A stretch of DNA of 64,000 nucleotides, taken from assembly GCA_048213135.1 (NCBI GenBank), contig PS015299.1:91987-155986 (forward strand), written 5' to 3'. The position numbers and the translations under genes were made by a program. The stretch is from Reclinomonas americana ATCC 50394 (lineage: Eukaryota > Jakobida > Jakobea > Jakobida). This document shows positions 1 through 13,273 of this stretch, piece after piece. The notes under the pieces were generated by a model, which saw only the letters and a program-made list of their open reading frames with translations, made no database searches and was not told where the DNA came from. The stretch's first letter is position 1. Every line of letters begins with the position of its first letter.

Positions 1-207
1 GTGGCGTAGTACGTGTACGTTACGCCGTAACGGACCGGGTAACGTAGGTACGGTTACTACGTACCGACGACGCCGTCCGTCCGTACTCGTAGTGTCGTCG
101 TCGTGTGTCGTCGTCGTCGTCTCTCTCTCTCTCTCTCCTCCTCTCTCTCCTCCCCCCCTCCCCCTCCTCTCTCTCTCTCTCTCTGTCTCCCTGTGTGTCA
201 ATCACAG
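1..207. other. Intron/flank upstream of the first visible CLASP exon
   Basis: No coding exon is visible here. The first 120 bases are an irregular mixture of acgta- and cgtcgt-type words, followed by a (CT)n pyrimidine tract that ends in a splice acceptor (tcacag) at 202-207. The pyrimidine tract and acceptor are typical of an intron 3' end, so the CLASP gene must start upstream of the window. The acgta/cgtcgt words resemble those beside the short N gap at 53.7 kb and may be low-quality assembly sequence. Confidence 0.6.
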
Positions 208-3021
208 GTGCTCTTCAGTGTCTGACGGCGCTGGTGGAGTCCGTCGAGCGTTCTGTGTTTCGTCCGCACATTCCCGTGGTGCTTCCCGCCGTTATGGAGC
301 GACTCGGGGACTCGAAGAGTGTGGTGCGCGAGCAGGCGGAGGAGTTGCTGTTGGCGTTGATGGCGATTCAGGGGGTGGAGGGTATTCTGGAGCGTATTCA
401 GGCGGGCTTCTCGCACAAGAATCACCATACGCGGGCGCAGGTGAGGGAGCGGGAAAGGGAGAGGGGAGAAGGGGGGGAAGGGGGAAGAGGGGAAGGGAGG
501 GAAAGGGGAGGAGAGGAGGGAGGAAGAGGGGAAAGGGAGATGAGAGACGCGCTCTGGTTCTCGCTCTGCTGCTCTCGCTCTGCTCGTCGCTCTGCTCGTC
601 GCTGTGCTCGTCGCTCTGCTGCTCGTCGCTGTGCTCGTCGCTCTGCTGCTCTCGCTGTGCTCGTCGCTGTGCTCGTCGCTCTGCTGCTCGTCGCTCTGTT
701 GCTCTCGCTCTGCTGCTTTCGCTCTGCTGCTCTCGCTGTGCTCGTCGCTCTGTTGCTCTCGCTGTGCTCGTCACTCTGCTTGTCGCTCTGCTGCTCTGCT
801 GCTCTCTTTCTTTCTCACCCTTCTCTCTCCCTCTTCTCCCTTCTATCTCTCTTCTCTCTCCCTTTCTCGCCTTTCTATCTCCCTTCTCTCTCTCACTCAC
901 GTTCTACTCCCCGTCACAGATCGTCCACCTGTGCAAATACTGCATGCAAATCTACCCCGACGACGTGCAAGCCGTCGAGAAGCGGTTACGCGACATTGTG
1001 ACGCTGCTCAACGATCCGAATGCGTCGGTCCGCGAGGGTGCCATTGCGTGCATCGAGGAGCTGTACACGTTGCGTTCACCCCTCTTCCCTTCATGCGCTC
1101 GTCGTTGGATCTCATCATGGTCGTCGCGCGACAGGCACGTGGGTGATCCGCTGAAGAACCAATTGACACGCTTCAACATTCGGCCGGCGCAGCTGCGCGA
1201 AATCATGGACCGCCTGTCGGATCTGCAGCCAATGGAGGAGGAGGCGCCGGCGGTCGCCGAGCCACTCTTCACTCGCCGCCCGCCTGATCTCAGTCCGTCG
1301 TCGGGATCGTCGGTCAAGTCGCACAAGGTTGGATTGCCGACGAGCACGTCTCTGTCTAAATCGCCTGCTCACATTTTGCCAACCCACGCGCGGCAGAGTG
1401 CCGATCGGCTGGCGATTGACACGTCGGAGGCCGCTCTGACAGTGCCGTCGTCGACGGGCAGCGGGAAGAGTGCGTCGACGACACCCAAGTCGGCGCAGAG
1501 CTTTGATTCGGCTGATAGTGGCGGTGTGCCGTCCATTGAGCCGTTGACGGTGAGCGGGTGGGAGGGGGAGGGAAGGAAGGGAGGGAGGGTGGAGAGGGGA
1601 AGAAAGAGTTGGAGAGAAGGAAGAGGATTACAAGGCAAGAAAACAAAGAGGACGAGAGAGTGTGCATTGGTAGAGAGAGATAGAGAAGGAGTGGAGAAGA
1701 GATTCAGAGTGAGTCGTGCGCAGCAAGGCGTTCGTGAATTACTTGATTGGTGCTTGTGTATGTGTTTTTGGTGCGCTGATATAGTGAGCAAGGCACACAC
1801 TTGCGGAGAAAGAGAGAGAAGAGAGAGCTGGGAGGCAATAGAGATTGTGGTGATGCCATGAGTGGATTTATGTATGGGTGACGTGATTGGTGCTTGGTGT
1901 GTTGGTGTGTGCGGATAGGTGTTCTTCTGTATGCTTGTGTCTGTAACAAGGAGCGAGAGAGCCGCCGATTGAGTGTGACGGAGTGGCGGGGTATCTGAAT
2001 GTCAGAGAACTGGCGAGAGAGAAAGAGAGAGAAAGAGAAAGAATGCCAGAGTGAACCTAGGTAAGGATTGGGAGACGCCAGAGATTGAGAGGATGCCGTG
2101 AGTGAATTTGTGTAGATGACTCCATTGGCCAGTGTGCTGTCGTAAGCCTGGGCGACACAGTGCGAAAGAGAGCACGCGTGTCTGTGATAATGAACGACAG
2201 TCCACTGTCTGAATGTGCAAACACTGTTGTGTGAGGGAGAGTGTGCACATCAGTGTCGTTGCATGAGTTGTCAGGGAGTGATTGTGGCTCCGTGTCAATG
2301 AGCTGGCTCGAGAGAGAGAGAGAGAGAGATGGATATAGTGTGCGTGTGTGTGCATGAATGCTCGCCTATCTGAAGTGGTCATGTTTTTCTCCTCACCTTC
2401 TGTCACTCTCTCCTTCTCAGGTGTACTCGGATCGTGAACTGTCGCGTGAACTCGACTCGGTCTTTGACGCGATCAGCAACACCAAGGGCGAGTGGAATGA
2501 TCGAGTCGAGGCGCTGCGCAAGTTCCAAGCACTGCTTCTGGGAGGTGCTCCCGAGTGGGATAGCTTTCTCGGTTCGTGCCGTCGCTTCGTGGAGCCGATG
2601 GCGAAGCAGGTGCGCTCTTCCCCTTCATTTCGTCTCGTGTATCTGCTGGCTGCTCACTCCTTCCTCGCGAAAACAGCTGGGAGACCTGCGATCGGCGGTT
2701 GTGCGCGAAGCTTGCAACGCAGTGGTGCGCATGTCGGAGACGCTGGGTGATGCGTTCGACCCCTACGCCGAGGCCTTTATTCCCGCACTGTACAAGTTGA
2801 CGTTTGTCACGATTCAAGTGATTGCCGACAGCGGCAATGCGTGCATGCGGGCCATTGTGCAGAACTCGAGATTATCGCGCGGCACGGTGCAGAAGCTGCT
2901 GGATGGGTTGAACATGCGGCAAGTGTGCGTGGGGTAACTGGGGAAGGGGAGGGGGAGAGGGAGGCGAAAGAGAGAGAGAGAGAGGAGGGAGGGAGAGAGA
3001 GAGACAGAGACACAGAGACAC

Positions 3022-3064
<43 letters not shown>

Positions 3065-3591
3065 NNNNNNNNNNNNNNNNNNNNNNNNNNNNNNNNNNNN
3101 NNNNNNNNNNNNNNNNNNNNNNNNNNNNNNNNNNNNNNNNNNNNNNNNNNNNNNNNNNNNNNNNNNNNNNNNNNNNNNNNNNNNNNNNNNNNNNNNNNNN
3201 NNNNNNNNNNNNNNNNNNNNNNNNNNNNNNNNNNNNNNNNNNNNNNNNNNNNNNNNNNNNNNNNNNNNNNNNNNNNNNNNNNNNNNNNNNNNNNNNNNNN
3301 NNNNNNNNNNNNNNNNNNNNNNNNNNNNNNNNNNNNNNNNNNNNNNNNNNNNNNNNNNNNNNNNNNNNNNNNNNNNNNNNNNNNNNNNNNNNNNNNNNNN
3401 NNNNNNNNNNNNNNNNNNNNNNNNNNNNNNNNNNNNNNNNNNNNNNNNNNNNNNNNNNNNNNNNNNNNNNNNNNNNNNNNNNNNNNNNNNNNNNNNNNNN
3501 NNNNNNNNNNNNNNNNNNNNNNNNNNNNNNNNNNNNNNNNNNNNNNNNNNNNNNNNNNNNNNNNNNNNNNNNNNNNNNNNNNNNNNNNNNN

Positions 3592-3626
<35 letters not shown>

Positions 3627-4502
3627 CTGTCGAGAGGATAACATGAGATGAACTCACTGCTTACTCACATTATCTTTGCCTTCACAGTGCCTGTCGTGTG
3701 CGTGCATGCGAGTTGCTGCTGCTGCTGGTGGAGCGCAATACAAAGGCTTTTGTCGAGCGCAATGCGGAGGTGTTGACAGATGCCTTGCGCAAGGGCATTC
3801 AGGACTCGCAGGCGGAGGCCAGGCGTGCGGCGCGCTTCGCGTTCTGGGCGTTCCACAATCACTGTCCGTCACAGGCGCAAAAGTTACGTGTTCCGCTCCT
3901 CAATCCACCGTCGATGTGCACTGATCTCTCTTTTGTCGTCGACAGGCTGATGTCGACGTTTGACAGCAGCACTCAACGCGTGCTGATGGAGGACAAGGAG
4001 GCGTACGCAGAGTCGGCGGCTGTTTCCGCCGCTGGGCACGACTCATCGGTGTCACCGGCTGGGAAGCAGACGAGTGCGCGGAAACCAGCAGGTTGGTGGA
4101 TTGGGGAGAGAGGCGAAGGGGAGAAGGGAAAAGGGAAGAGGGAAGGGAAAAGGGAACAGGGAAGAGGGAAGGGAGGGAGAGAAAAAGAGGGATGAGAGAG
4201 ATAAGGTAAGAAGAGAAAGGTAAGGGAATGGAAGGGAAGGGAAGAGGAAGACAAGTGAGAAGAATGAAAGGGGAAGGGACAGAGGAGAGGGATTGGGAGA
4301 GAGAGAGAGGGAATGGAAAAGAATAGAGTATGGAGAAGAATAGAGAGGGAGAGAGAAAGAGAGAAAGAAGGAAATTAAGAAAGAGATAGAAAAGGAAACA
4401 CAGATGAGAGGGATAGGGAGAGAGAGGGAATGGAGATGAATAGAGGAACAGAGATAGAGAAAGAGAGATGAAAGAAGGAAGGTAGAAAGAACGAATGAAT
4501 GA

Positions 4503-4546
<44 letters not shown>

Positions 4547-7500
4547 GAGAATTGATGTTGATCAGAATCCTCTCTTCTCATGCTTCTCTCCTTTGCAGCC
4601 ATTGCTCAACCGCCGAGAAGAAAACCGGCGACACCCAACAGCGCGGAGGGTTCTGTGACTGTGCCTGTGCCAGATGTGGGACCGAGCGGCTCACGCTCGT
4701 CCACCACGCGCACGCGTCCGAATGAGGAAGCCGGTGAATTCCGTGCGCCTCTTGCTGAAGGTCAGTCGTTTTTGTGTGCCATTCGGTGAGAGCAGTTCGT
4801 CGTCGCTCATGCCGTGGGTGGAACTTGTGCAGGTGCGCGTCATCGTTCGTCGAGCGCCTTTATCACGCCGAAGCAAGAGCGCTCTGGCATGTCTTCGGCG
4901 GCAGCACCCGCTGCTGCTGCAGCTGCGGGTCCAGCAGGTGCGCCGGCGAACAAGCCTGAACGTTGCGTTTGAAAGGGAAGGGAAAGCGAGGGGAGGGAGG
5001 GGAGAGTGACGGGAAGGAGAGGGGAAGGGATAGGAGGGGGGAGAAGAGAGAGGGAAGGGTGGACAAAGATAGTGGAATGCAGACGAATGACGGAGAGAGA
5101 GGACGGGTGGCGAAGGAAAGGGAAGGGAGGGAAGGATGACATGTGCCAGATTGAGAGAGGAATTGAGAAGAAGTGAGACTCAGTGACACGGTGAGCGAAA
5201 TTGGAGCTGACAGGGAGGAGGAGAGCAGATTTATTCTCTTCCCGCTGCGTTTCTCTCTGCCGGTACATGCCTCTCACTTCTTCTTCCTTGCTTGTCTTCT
5301 TCTTTCTTTCCTCCTTCTCCTCTCTTCTCCTCTCGTTTCCACCCGTTTCCTCTCTTCTCCTCTCTTCTCCTCTCTTCTCCTCTCTTCTCCTCTCGTCTCT
5401 TCTCTCCTCCTCTCTTCTCCTCTCTTCTCCTCTCCATTTAAGCCCTTCCTCTTTGTCTGCTCCTCCTTTCTTGCGCTCTCCTCTGTCTCCAATGTTTCCT
5501 CTCTTGTCCTTGCCTCTCTTTTGATTACTCATTTTCCATTCATTTTTCTTCGTCTCCCTTCCACTCTCTCCGTACCCGTCTGTTTTCCGCTCCCTGTCTG
5601 TCCCCACTATTGTGTTGCCTCTCTCTCCGTTCACCCCTCCCCCTCCCCCTCTCCCTCTCCCTCTCCCTCTCCTCTCCCTTTCCCATTCTCCCCCTCCCTT
5701 CCTTCTTCCCCTCTCCTTCTCACCCTTCCTCCTTCTCTTTCTCCCTCTCCCTCTCCCTCACCCTCTCCCTCACCCTCTCCCTCACCCTCTCCCTCGCCCT
5801 CTCCCTCTCCCTCTCCTTCTCACCCTTCCTTCTTCTCCTTCTCCCCCCTTCAGTCGACCGAGTCATGTCACCCACTCGACCGCGCGGCAACTCCGCCATG
5901 GCCGCCCTGGGCCAGTCGCAGTCCTCGACGCCGACCTCGCGTCGCAGTGATTCCATCGCCTCCTCTTCGTCGGCCCTCTCCACGCCGTCCTCTACGGGAC
6001 GATATGAGGAGTTGTCGGCCGAGCTGCAAAATGTGTTGAATCAGTTGCGCGCCCCGCACATGGTTTCGTTTTCATTCACCACCTCCTCCCTTACACACTG
6101 TCACGCACGGCAGTCGCAACGGACGCAAGCAACCGAATCGCAGATCGATGGGATTCGGCGCACGACGAGTGGAGGTGGAGAATGGTGGTACTGGTGGTGG
6201 TGCTGCCGCTGCTGCGAATGGCGACAGCGATGCTGCTGGCGCCGACGTGACTGCGCCCTCCCTCATGCACCGTCAAGCGATGAGCTCACCGGCAGCCGGT
6301 AGTGGCAGCAGCAGCAGTGGTGTGCCACCGCGTTCGTCCAGCAGCACTCGGCCGTCGCTGGGCGGCGCACCGTCGCGAACCATGGCCTCGTCGGGCGTGG
6401 CTGCGTCGGCTGCAGTGGGCGCGGTGGACGACTACGAAGACGACGCGGAAGCCGGACGCTTCCCGTACGACTCGGTGGATCGCGAGAGCGACAGCGGAGC
6501 GGGTGACGACGGTGACGACGATGGGTTTGCCGACGAGAGTCCGCGTGCCATCTCCACGCAGTACGGCGCCAAGCGCATTCCGCAGCGACCGAGAGCCGGT
6601 GAGTGGAAGGGGTGGCAGTGGTGGAGATGAAATGACGACTCACGACAGAGAGATTGTTGCTGTTGTCGGCAGACCCGACCACAGCGCTGCAGAATGTCAC
6701 GAACTTGCCGTCGCACGTGGTACCGACTGGTGCTCGCCGCATTCGCGTGTCGGACGCCGCCAGTGGACCACCACCTGCGTCGCAGCCGCCATTGATCCCC
6801 GCGTTCCAGCGTCCGATTGTGGACGACGACGTGTCGTCTGATTCGCGGTTGTCGGCCGTGTCGCCGACGAGGTCGCGCAAGTCGTCAGTGGCGGTGCGTG
6901 ATGGATGTGGAAGGAGACTTTTCTCGCTTGATTATCTCTTGTCCTCATCGCCGTCACTCGCAGTCGCAGGAACCACCGTCGGCCAAGAGCGGCATGTCGC
7001 CAACAAGTCCTCGACCGCGCGCCGATTCGCATTCGTCGTCGGGATCGCCCAAGACACCCGACATTCTCGGCGACCTCAGCTCCATTCTCGCCAGTGGCTC
7101 CGACAATGACTGGCAGATTCGCATTCAGTCGTTCCGTGATATTCAGAGGTGCGGGGTTTGGGGGTGAAGGGGGGTGCTTGCTCGCTGTGGTTGTGTCCAG
7201 CTTCATGTCTTGTTGATGGTGTTAGGTGTGTGCTTTTCCTCTTGCTCCTTGTTGGATTGCTTTTCTTTCCTCATTTCATTGTTGTTTGTTGTCGATTCCA
7301 TCCTGTGATGGTATTGTGAGGTGCTTCCTCTGCTTCTTGTTGTGTTGCTTGTCTTGTTCCTCGTCACTTTGTTATTGTTTCTGCTGTGCTGTCGATTCCT
7401 CTCTGTTGATGCTTTGTGATTGTGCTTCCTCTTCAGTTTTTGTAATGTTGCTGCCTGCTGCTTTGTTGCCCATTCCATGCTGCTGATGCTATCGAATGTG

Positions 7501-10500
7501 CTTTTCCTTCTGCCTCTTATTGTGTTGCTGTTCTTTCCCCCTTTCACGCTGTTGCTAATCTTCTCCCTATATTGCGCGTTCGCAGAGTGTCAAAGTCAGG
7601 TCGCTCGGGCGAAATCGCCAAGCACTTTGACAGCGTGCTGCACCTGCTGATGGAGAGATTGTCGGATCCGCATTTCAAGGTACTTATCGAGTCCCCACTG
7701 TCATATGAATGCTGTGCAACTCATTCCACGCATGACACGCAGGTGGTCATTGCGGCACTCGAGGCACTGATTGATTTGGTGCCGGCGTATCGCACCAATA
7801 TGGAGAATTTGTTGGAGAGATTGTTGCCGCGCGGTTCGTTGTTGTGGTGCATCCCCTGCGATGAAGATGGTGGCTGACTGGAATCTGTGTGTGTGATCGT
7901 GCAGTGATTCTTAATCTGTCGCACGCCAAGCAACAGGTCAAGGAGTTGTCGTCGCAGGTGTTGGAAGTGATTGTGGCGAATTTTGCCAGTGAGGCGTTGC
8001 TTCCTGTGCTGTCCAAGGTGGGGAAAAGGGGAAGGGTGGATGAAGGGGAAAGCTAAAGGGAAAGGGTGAAGGGTAAGAGGGGAAGAGGGGAAGAGAAGAA
8101 GGAAAGAGGGGAGGGTGAGAAGGGAAATTGAAGGAGAATAGAGGACCGGTGAATTTGGAATGGTGACAAGGGCATTGAGAATGGCGTTGAACAGAAAAGA
8201 GCTTTACAAGGAGAGGTGCACGAGAAGAAGTGTTGGAGTTAGGAACTCGATATGGGATGGTGAGTCGGCAATAGTGAACTGTGCTTGGGATTGGATGTGC
8301 AGAGGGGAGTAATAGATGGAGAGAGCGTGGGATCAGATGAAGAAGTGACACTGGGAGCGTTTGATGCGTGTGATTTGATAGGAACACGCTCTTGGTGCTC
8401 ATACCCTGATCCCAGGTCCTTGACAACCGCAATCCCAAGATCCGACTCGGCGCAATGGAATACTTGATGCACATCATCGGCCAGTCGCACGCGTACTTTT
8501 CGGCGGCATCACGTTTCGTGTCTTGCGCAGTTTCAACTCCCTTCTCTCTGATCCCGTCATCTTACTCTCCTTCGTTGCGCAGAAATGCGATTGTTCCTCA
8601 ACCGATTGGTTGGGTTCACCGCCAACAAGAATGCCGATTTGCGCAAGGCCGCTGTGGCCACCACTGTTACTCTGTACAATGTTAACAAGGACGTGTTCTT
8701 GTCGCAACTGGCGGTGCGTCGTGGTCGTCGTGCTTTTCGCTGCTCTCTATTTGGTGATCCTCATCGCCGCGCGCAGTGTCTGCCCGCTGCCGAGCAAGCG
8801 AGTCTGCGCAAGCTGATGCAACCGTATCTGGGAACGGATCTGGAGCTGGAGGTTCGCGCACACTCTCGTCAGAAGCCGCCATCGGCGGCATCAAATCACT
8901 CCGCCTCTGGCTCCTCGGTGTCGAGTTCGTCGGCTGGCTCTGTACACGATGTTATTGTGCATCCGTATGGGGATCAAGACATGCCGCTGTCGTATCACGG
9001 CAGTGGGGTGTCATCGGGCATGCCGAGGTACGCCGAGTTATTTATGCAGCTTCTTTATCTACCAGTTCCTCACTCTTGTGCGCTGCGCAGATCGTTGTCG
9101 CAGTCGCGACCAACTGCACCGTCGTCCGCGGCCGCAGCATCAGCGGCTCCGACGATTCCCATGACTGCGTCATCACCGGTGGTGCCGTCCTCGCGGGCGC
9201 TTCCGCTCTCGTCGAGGAGTGCGGGGTCGTCGGCGTCGGAGAGCAGTGTGATTCCGGATCCTGTGTTGTATCAACAGAGGCAGGGAGGTGTGTGAAGGGG
9301 CAAAGAGGGAAAGGGGGCTACGAGGGAAAGGGGGCTACGAGGAAAAAGGGGCTAGGAGCGAAAGGGGGCTAGGAGCGAAAGGGGGCTACGAGGAAAAGGG
9401 GGCTAGGAGCGAAAGAGGGCTAGGAGCGAAAGGGGGCTAGGAGAGAAAGGGGGCTAGGAGGGACAGGGGGCTAAGAGGGTGTTCGATTGCTGACTTTTCT
9501 GTGCCCTGCAGGACAAGCACCGCTGGCGACCAACTAGTTGCGTCTGATGTCTTCTTTTCCATCACAGAAGCAATCCCCCCTCATAATGTGTGCGTCCAGC
9601 GAACCTAGTCGACATGCCAATGGCGCGTCGTCATATTCGTCGTCGTCGTCGTCGTACGGGATTCCCGGCACTCCGGGTGTCAGCCACCCTGTGTCGGCAG
9701 GAACGCCGATGCAACCGGCTGCAAGACCGATTCGGTCGAGCAGGTTTGTGTGCCTAGAGCGACTGCCAATTGTGTGAAAAGTGCTGACTTTGTGTTGCGT
9801 CACAGTCCTGCTCGAGCGAATATCGAGAGTCTGCTGGCGGGAAGTCCAAGCACGGCTGCTCGTACTGTGCGTTCTGCTGGGGGTGCGCCGATTTCCCGTG
9901 TCGCTGATGTTGACCATTTTTTCCTTCCTGCAATGCAGCAATCAAGTACCGCAACTGCCCCTGCCCCGGCTGCGTCTGCACCGCGCTCGTCGACTGCCAC
10001 GTCGTTGGCAACCAAGTTTGCGTCACCAATGCGAGCAGGTGTGTGGGGATGGGAAAGGGAAAGGGAGGAGCGAGGGAGAGGGAGGGAGGGAAAGAAGGAG
10101 GCTGTTCTGTGCAACGTCGACAGAGAAGTGTTGGTGAATGTAGATGCGAAGGGTTGGTGAGAAAAGTAAGAGCAGCAGGGAGAGTAAGACTGCGAAGGAG
10201 AGTGAGAACAACATCAAGAGTTGAGAGTGCGGATGTGAGGTCGGAAAGGAGAGTAGAAGGCAGAGTGAGAGTAAGATTGAAATAGCGAGTGCGACTGAGA
10301 GAATGAATTTTAGAGAGGCGGAATGGAGGGTGTTGACTAAGAGCGGAGAATGTTGAGGGTGTTAGTATTGCGGGTTGGGGATGGAGTGTGAGAGCGATAG
10401 TGAGAGAGAAAGGAAAGAGATAGAGATAGAGAGAGAGAGAGAGAGAGAGAAAGGAAAGAGAAAGAGAAAGGAAGAGAAGAGAAAGTGAGGGAGATCACAT

Positions 10501-12236
10501 GCAGAGGGAGCGGAGAATATTGCGGGTTGGGGATCGAGTGTGATAGCGACAGCGAGAATGAGTATTTGAGAATTGCGGCGCAGAAAGTGCAGCCTGAGCC
10601 GGAGAGTTGAATGCAGAGCAAGAGTGAGAGAGCTATAATGTGCGCATGAGAGTGTTAGAATTGAAAGGGGGAGTGAGCTCGGAGTTTAAAAGTGCAGAGA
10701 AGTGTGTGTGTGCGAGCGGGCAGTGAGGAAAAGCATGTCTTTTTTTGAGTGTGGGCCTCTTATGTGCATATGACATCTTGTTGTTGATGTGGCTTCTTAC
10801 ATGGTTGCGATGCAGGTCCGCCCCGTCACACAACAGAAGAAGGCAGCGATCCGCACGAGGAGGAGACGGAGGTGTCGTGGGAGATTGAGTTCCCCACTCT
10901 CATCTCGGACGCGCACTCTACCGGTGAGTTGATGTGGTGATTTCTGCGGATATTCGCTGTCGTCGACACGATCCGTTGTTGTGTGCACTTGAATCTTTTC
11001 TCGGTCTCCAGTGTGAGACTTGCGTGTGACCGCTATGCATTGCCTCTCTTTTCCACAGCAGCGAGACTTGTCGTCTTATTGAGGTCACTGTTTCCCATCT
11101 CATCTCGTCTTGAGAAATCATCACATAGGCTTCTTCTCATGGTTTTCTGCGTGAGACTCGCGTGTGTTTCCTCGATGTGTAGCGTCTCTTTTTTAAGAGT
11201 GAGAGTTGTCCTGCTGATTGTGTGGGAGTATCTTGTTGAGGTCAGTGTACTTCCATCCTATCTCTTTTGGGTTTCGTCGCACGGGGTTTCTTCTCACGGT
11301 CTTCTGAGTGAGACTACGCGTGTGGTGCATTGCCTCTATTTCACAAGAGCAAGACTTGTCGTTCTGTCTGCACTTCATCATGGTGCGTGTCCTTCTGCAT
11401 GTGCTCAGCAAATTTCGTACCACAGGCGCACGACGAACGACGGCGCTGCGCGGTCTCGTCCGCACGTGCTCCGAGGTGCACGCGAGCAGTGTGTGGAGCA
11501 CGTACTTTTCGCAAGTACTGCTTGTGCTGCTGGAGTGCCTGGAGGATGCGGATGTTGCGTTGAGAGCTGTCCAGCCTCCCCCTTCCTGCGACTGACGCAT
11601 TGTGTGTCTGCAGGAGACCAATCGCGAATTGAGCTTGGTGGCCGTCAATCACTTGGTGCAGAATCAGGGGTCATTCTTCCGTGAGTACATTAGCGTGGTG
11701 CTCACGCGCCTGCTGAAGAAGTTCCGCGACCCTTCGCGAGCGGTGAGTGCGGGACGGCGGTGACGACTTTCGCCTCAATGCATCCTGAGCCACTTTCGCT
11801 TTTGTAGGTTGTGCGTGCCGCGGAGGTGTGCGTGAATCAATTCGTGTCGGTGATTGATCCGCGGTGGTCGCTGGAGGTGCTGGCGTCGTCGGTCATGTCG
11901 GAGGATGGACCCGTGTTGCATGGTTCCATTTTGATGATTCACAAGTTGATCAAGGGGATGACCAGTGATCAGTTGATGAATGTGCTGCCGACGGTGTTGC
12001 CCGGGTTGTTTGAGGTGGGTGGGGTGAGGAGGGAAGGGGGTGAGAGGGAAAAGGGAGATAAGAGGGGAGAGCGAAGGAAGAGGGAGAGGAATGGGGGTGT
12101 TCGCGAGAAACGATGGTATTCATGAAATTTTGCACTTGACGTGATCGCTGAGGTCTCTCTCTCTCTCTCTCTGTGTGTGTTGTTGTGTTTGTAAGTCTTT
12201 TGTTCAGTTAATACTGAGATTGAGGTTGTGTGTGTG

Positions 12237-12300
<64 letters not shown>

Positions 12301-13096
12301 TGTAATCGTGTCTGAATGAGAGCCCGTCTGCAAGCGAAAGGTTTAGAGTTTACACTGCAAGTTGTGTCCAAGATTCATCGCTTTCTTTCAAATGTGTACG
12401 TGTTTGTGAAACTGGGAGAGAGAGACTGAGCCAGAGAAACAGAGAGAGGGAGATAGAGTGAGTGTGGATTTCGGAAGAAAGGCAAGGTTAGTCAAGCATC
12501 GCTTGCGCTATGCATGAACGCTATGTTTTGTGTCACTCTCTCTTTCTCTTTGATTTTACGTGTGTGTATGAGTGTGTGTGCGTGCGTGATCGGATTGATA
12601 CGTGAGCAAGGTCGAGAATGGGTGCATGAGAGAGCGAGATTATTACTTGAGTGCGAGAGAGAGAGAGAGACGTGAGACGATGAGAGGGAGGGAGGGAGGG
12701 AGGGAGGGAGAGAGAAAGAAGTGAGACAATGAGAGAGAGAGAGAGAAGCTGAAGAAAAAGAAATGCACCCTTCGACTCCAACGTGCATTGTGTTTTCTCT
12801 GTTTGCATCGTGCACTTGAAAGCATGCGTGAACTTGTCTCCTATCCTGGCTCCATATCTCACACCCTCTTCCGCCAGGGCTTCCGCAACACCAACCCCGA
12901 CATTCGCAAGGCGGTGGTCTTCTGCCTGGTGGACATGTACCTGACGATCGGCGAACCGCTGATGCCGTATCTGGGCGAACTGAACTCGAGCCAGCTGAAA
13001 CTTGTGCAGATTTACATCAGCCGGCACGTCAACCCGCGTGCGTCCGTCGGCAATGCGGCCGCCGCAACAGCTGTCGAATCGGGTCAGCCTTTGTGA
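208..13096 (+). CDS. CLASP: CLASP-like microtubule-associated TOG-array protein (5' partial)
   Basis: CLASPs bind tubulin through TOG domains and stabilise microtubule plus ends. My spliced exons are 208-440, 920-1068, 1135-1549, 2421-2609, 2677-2933, 3688-3882, 3946-4091, 4599-4760, 4833-4937, 5854-~6050, 6114-6598, 6673-6893, 6964-7148, 7586-7679, 7743-7833, 7905-8017, 8416-8512, 8583-8713, 8777-9027, 9091-~9287, ~9512-9536, 9568-9743, 9806-9866, 9939-10038, 10816-10923, 11427-11553, 11614-11742, 11808-12014, 12878-13096 (TGA stop). Three helical-repeat blocks are visible: exons 1-3; 2421-~4000, with the CLASP TOG2-type VVREACNAVV motif; and 6964-8900 followed by the C-terminal TOG at 11427-13096 (IRKAVVFCLVDMY). 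Ser/Pro/Ala-rich linkers, as expected for microtubule binding, lie between them. Most exon phases agree; boundaries near 6050 and 9290-9540 are uncertain. A 527-bp N gap lies in the intron at 3065-3591. Confidence 0.9.
545..800. repeat. Degenerate CTCG(T)CGCTCTGCTG array in a CLASP intron
   Basis: Short words such as tcgctctgctg and ctcgtcgctgtg recur imperfectly across about 250 bases between CLASP exons 1 and 2. The open frame through it (Leu/Ser/Ala-rich) is produced by the repeat, not by coding constraint. Confidence 0.8.
3065..3591. other. Assembly gap (N run) inside a (GA)n tract
   Basis: 527 N bases flanked on both sides by pure (GA)n within a CLASP intron. The gap evidently reflects an unresolved simple repeat. 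Confidence 0.95.
4499..4548. repeat. (AAAG)n microsatellite in a CLASP intron
   Basis: About eleven tandem gaaa units follow a purine-only stretch (about 4,190-4,500) in the intron before the exon at 4599. Confidence 0.9.
5290..5850. repeat. Polypyrimidine intron with two tandem arrays
   Basis: A ten-base unit of the form cctctcttct repeats at about 5330-5440, and a ccctct/ccctca hexamer array runs about 5636-5820. The stretch is almost purely C/T on this strand and ends at the acceptor at 5853. Purine-rich sequence precedes it (4975-5170), so the two halves of the intron have opposite strand bias. Confidence 0.85.
9300..9478. repeat. 16-17 bp tandem minisatellite in a CLASP intron
   Basis: Roughly ten copies of a unit resembling gggggctaggagcgaaa, with drift between 'ctaggag' and 'ctacgag', lie between CLASP exons near 9287 and 9512. 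Confidence 0.9.
10039..10815. other. Long CLASP intron, purine-biased, no gene seen
   Basis: This intron separates the Ser/Ala-rich linker exon from the acidic exon at 10816. It is rich in 'gagagtgag' words and has a short (GA)n at about 10430-10450. I see no conserved coding content on either strand. Confidence 0.7.
12015..12877. other. Last CLASP intron with (GT)n and (GA)n tracts
   Basis: It contains a (GT)n run at about 12229-12298, GA-rich stretches and a (GGGA)n patch near 12690. A pyrimidine-rich acceptor at 12877 leads to the final CLASP exon. Confidence 0.8.
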
Positions 13097-13273
13097 GAGC
13101 GTGAAAAGAAAAGAAAAAAAGGAGGGAGGGAGATAGGGAAAAGGAAGAGTTGAGCGTATGTTTGTGTGGAAAAAGACAAAAAGAAGAAAGAAGCAGTAGC
13201 AAGAAAAAGAAAATGAATCGCCAAAGTCAGCAGCTTGCAGCGGACAACGAAGTTCCATTTTTATCATTGAGAC

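Noticed and set aside
92-1861. 589-codon open frame covering the first CLASP exons
   Set aside because: It reads through introns made of (CT)n and CTCG repeats. Only 920-1068 and 1135-1549 carry the CLASP-like reading in this frame; the rest is repeat-generated.
5173-6039. Ser/Pro/Leu-rich plus-strand frame
   Set aside because: Most of it is a polypyrimidine intron; only the part from 5854 is a CLASP exon.
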